Assembly: GCF_001625305.1 (NCBI RefSeq) | Contig: NW_017803124.1 | Coordinates: 246,914 to 310,913 of the forward strand | Length of the DNA stretch: 64,000 bases | Source of the DNA: Branchiostoma belcheri | Taxonomy: Eukaryota; Chordata; Leptocardii; Amphioxiformes; Branchiostomatidae | Reading direction: 5' to 3' | Shown: positions 63,005-64,000 of the stretch, piece by piece | How the letters are laid out: each line of letters begins with the position of its first letter | Numbering within the stretch: position 1 is the stretch's first letter | Program-made: the position numbers and the translations under genes | The notes under the pieces: generated by a model | What the model saw: the letters and a program-made list of their open reading frames with translations, nothing else | The model's database searches: none | Told to the model about the DNA's origin: nothing

Positions 63005-63470
63005 ACCCCCGGTCGTATGACGCGGGTCGTATGACGCGGGTATAGAAAGTAGTGCAGACAAACCTCTCGCATCCTGTCTAAAGCGACTTATGTGAGAGGT
63101 AGCCATGAATGAACTGCACTGTGTGGTAAGGAAAGGTATCGGCTTGTACACAGTATGAGTTGGATTGTGAAGATTTCCCTGTTCGTGTATAAATGCGCGG
63201 CATTACGCAACCACGTTCCAGGGTGAGCCGGCTGCAGTTCCGTTGACCCCGATAGAGGGCCAAATCAAAGTGGTCGTCATTATGTTAAAAAACGATAACT
63301 TTTTTTGGTTTTCAGTTATTTTGTAGAATATACCGTATATTTCAACATATTAGTTGGCCGTGATTCAATAGTGCACCCTACTATAATTTTTACCGCGTTG
63401 AAGTGAGTCACCTCGAGGTGCTTAACTATAGGAATCCCCATAGGACGAAAACTGTGTTCTGCTACCTCAA
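63005..63470 (+). mobile_element. LTR-like dispersed repeat with TATA box and splice donor, copy 2
   Basis: It matches 32218-32690 throughout: GACGCGGGTATAGAAAGTAG, GTTCGTGTATAAATGCGC, CCAGGGTGAGCCGGCTGCAG, GTGCACCCTACTATAATTT and GAAAACTGTGTTCTGCTACC. The CAG/GTGAGT donor of copy 1 is weakened here (CAGGGTGAGC). CGGTCGTATGACG is tandemly doubled at the left end. Confidence 0.5.
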
Positions 63471-63526
63471 GTCCAGCTTGTTCCTGTGGTCACCCACGTG
63501 AAGGCGGCATGTAGCGAGTCACAAGT

Positions 63527-63585
63527 ATGCTAATGAGTAAAACACAAACTGTTTATGTAATGTTATGTGTTTCACTCATTAGCAT
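63527..63585. repeat. Inverted repeat, 20-bp arms
   Basis: ATGCTAATGAGTAAAACACA (63527-63546) pairs with 63566-63585 with one mismatch, across a 19-base spacer. The left arm also occurs near 61947 in part. Confidence 0.75.
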
Positions 63586-64000
63586 GACTGACCGACAGGG
63601 TCTATCAAGACACTACAAAAACGATTTGATTCCAACAAAAAGGCTGCACATGCAGCAGTATTTGAATATTGTACACTGTTGACAGAAAAGTTCACTATTC
63701 ACACTGCGCAGTCATTGGTACATCCTTTATGAGTTATGGGGCAGTGCCGGAGTCGCGCGGCGAGGCCGAGTCCCACTATATGAAATATAGGATAACGGGG
63801 TGGGTGGGGGGGCAGCGAAAAACTTTCCCAAACAAGAAGGGCTAAACCCTTCCCCACCCACTCCCTGGGACTGACCTAACACCACGCTCCTTCGGCGTTG
63901 CGGATGCTTCCAATGATCGCAATGGTGATTAGCCTGGCTGGCATTCATATTTAAAGGGGTAATGACGTCATGCAGGATTTAACCAATCACAGCGCAGTGT
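63586..64000. other. Non-coding; promoter-like CpG sites at the window end
   Basis: TGACGTCATGCAG (63963-63975) followed by CCAATCA at 63981 and a GC-rich stretch may mark a promoter or element end beyond the window. No exon is seen before the edge. Confidence 0.35.

Overview
The window is animal nuclear DNA, most likely from a lancelet (Branchiostoma). The evidence is eukaryotic 18S and 5.8S rRNA sequence, intron-split exons for fibrinogen-related (FReD) and C-type lectin (CTLD) domains, metazoan retroelement clades (Tx1-like, RTE-like, CR1/L2-like), piggyBac and many small TIR elements, plus dispersed repeats that I recall as amphioxus-like. The genus call is inference; animal is near certain. 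The sequence is gene-poor and repeat-dense, with layered insertions that can be dated relative to each other.

Region by region. 0.6-6.5 kb: several copies of one terminal-hairpin repeat family (family 1) surround three minus-strand exons that together encode most of a FReD. 6.5-10.9 kb: retroelement tails and a decayed CTLD gene copy on the minus strand, next to a 20-N assembly gap. 10.9-15.26 kb: a truncated LINE fragment, then a decayed Tx1-like element (zinc-knuckle ORF1, endonuclease and reverse transcriptase) that stops abruptly inside the RT domain. 15.26-20.54 kb: a broken ribosomal DNA unit in + orientation (spacer repeats, 18S lacking both ends, ITS1, an apparently complete 5.8S, ITS2, spacer repeats again) with no 28S. 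20.6-26.1 kb: a frameshifted piggyBac transposase split by a 3.3-kb Mutator-like element with long inverted repeats. 26-32 kb: duplicated non-coding blocks, a SINE split by a TTAA-flanked element, and LINE tails. 32-38.7 kb: an LTR-like repeat, family 2 hairpin repeats, and an RTE LINE tail split by a 2.28-kb TA-flanked element. 39.7-45 kb: a CTLD exon that keeps its ligand-binding motifs, with relic exons and duplicated flanks. 45.8-50.7 kb: minisatellites, an 85-bp-arm hairpin and further repeats. 50.8-54.1 kb: a family 1 copy carrying a TTAA-flanked composite element with 671-bp direct terminal repeats that look identical. 55-59.4 kb: duplicated blocks, retroelement fragments and a broken NUDT15-like Nudix exon. 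59.8-64 kb: minisatellite-carrying elements, a TTAA element with a nested smaller element, and the second copy of the LTR-like repeat.

Few genes are likely functional here: the FReD exons and the 41.2-kb CTLD exon are the best candidates. Both domains belong to secreted recognition protein families that are commonly expanded in lancelets. Everything else is mobile DNA, mobile-element relics, rDNA debris or segmental duplication. No prokaryotic feature was seen. Coordinates were read by eye; exon edges rest on GT/AG signals and reading frame, and repeat edges are approximate unless a target duplication defines them.
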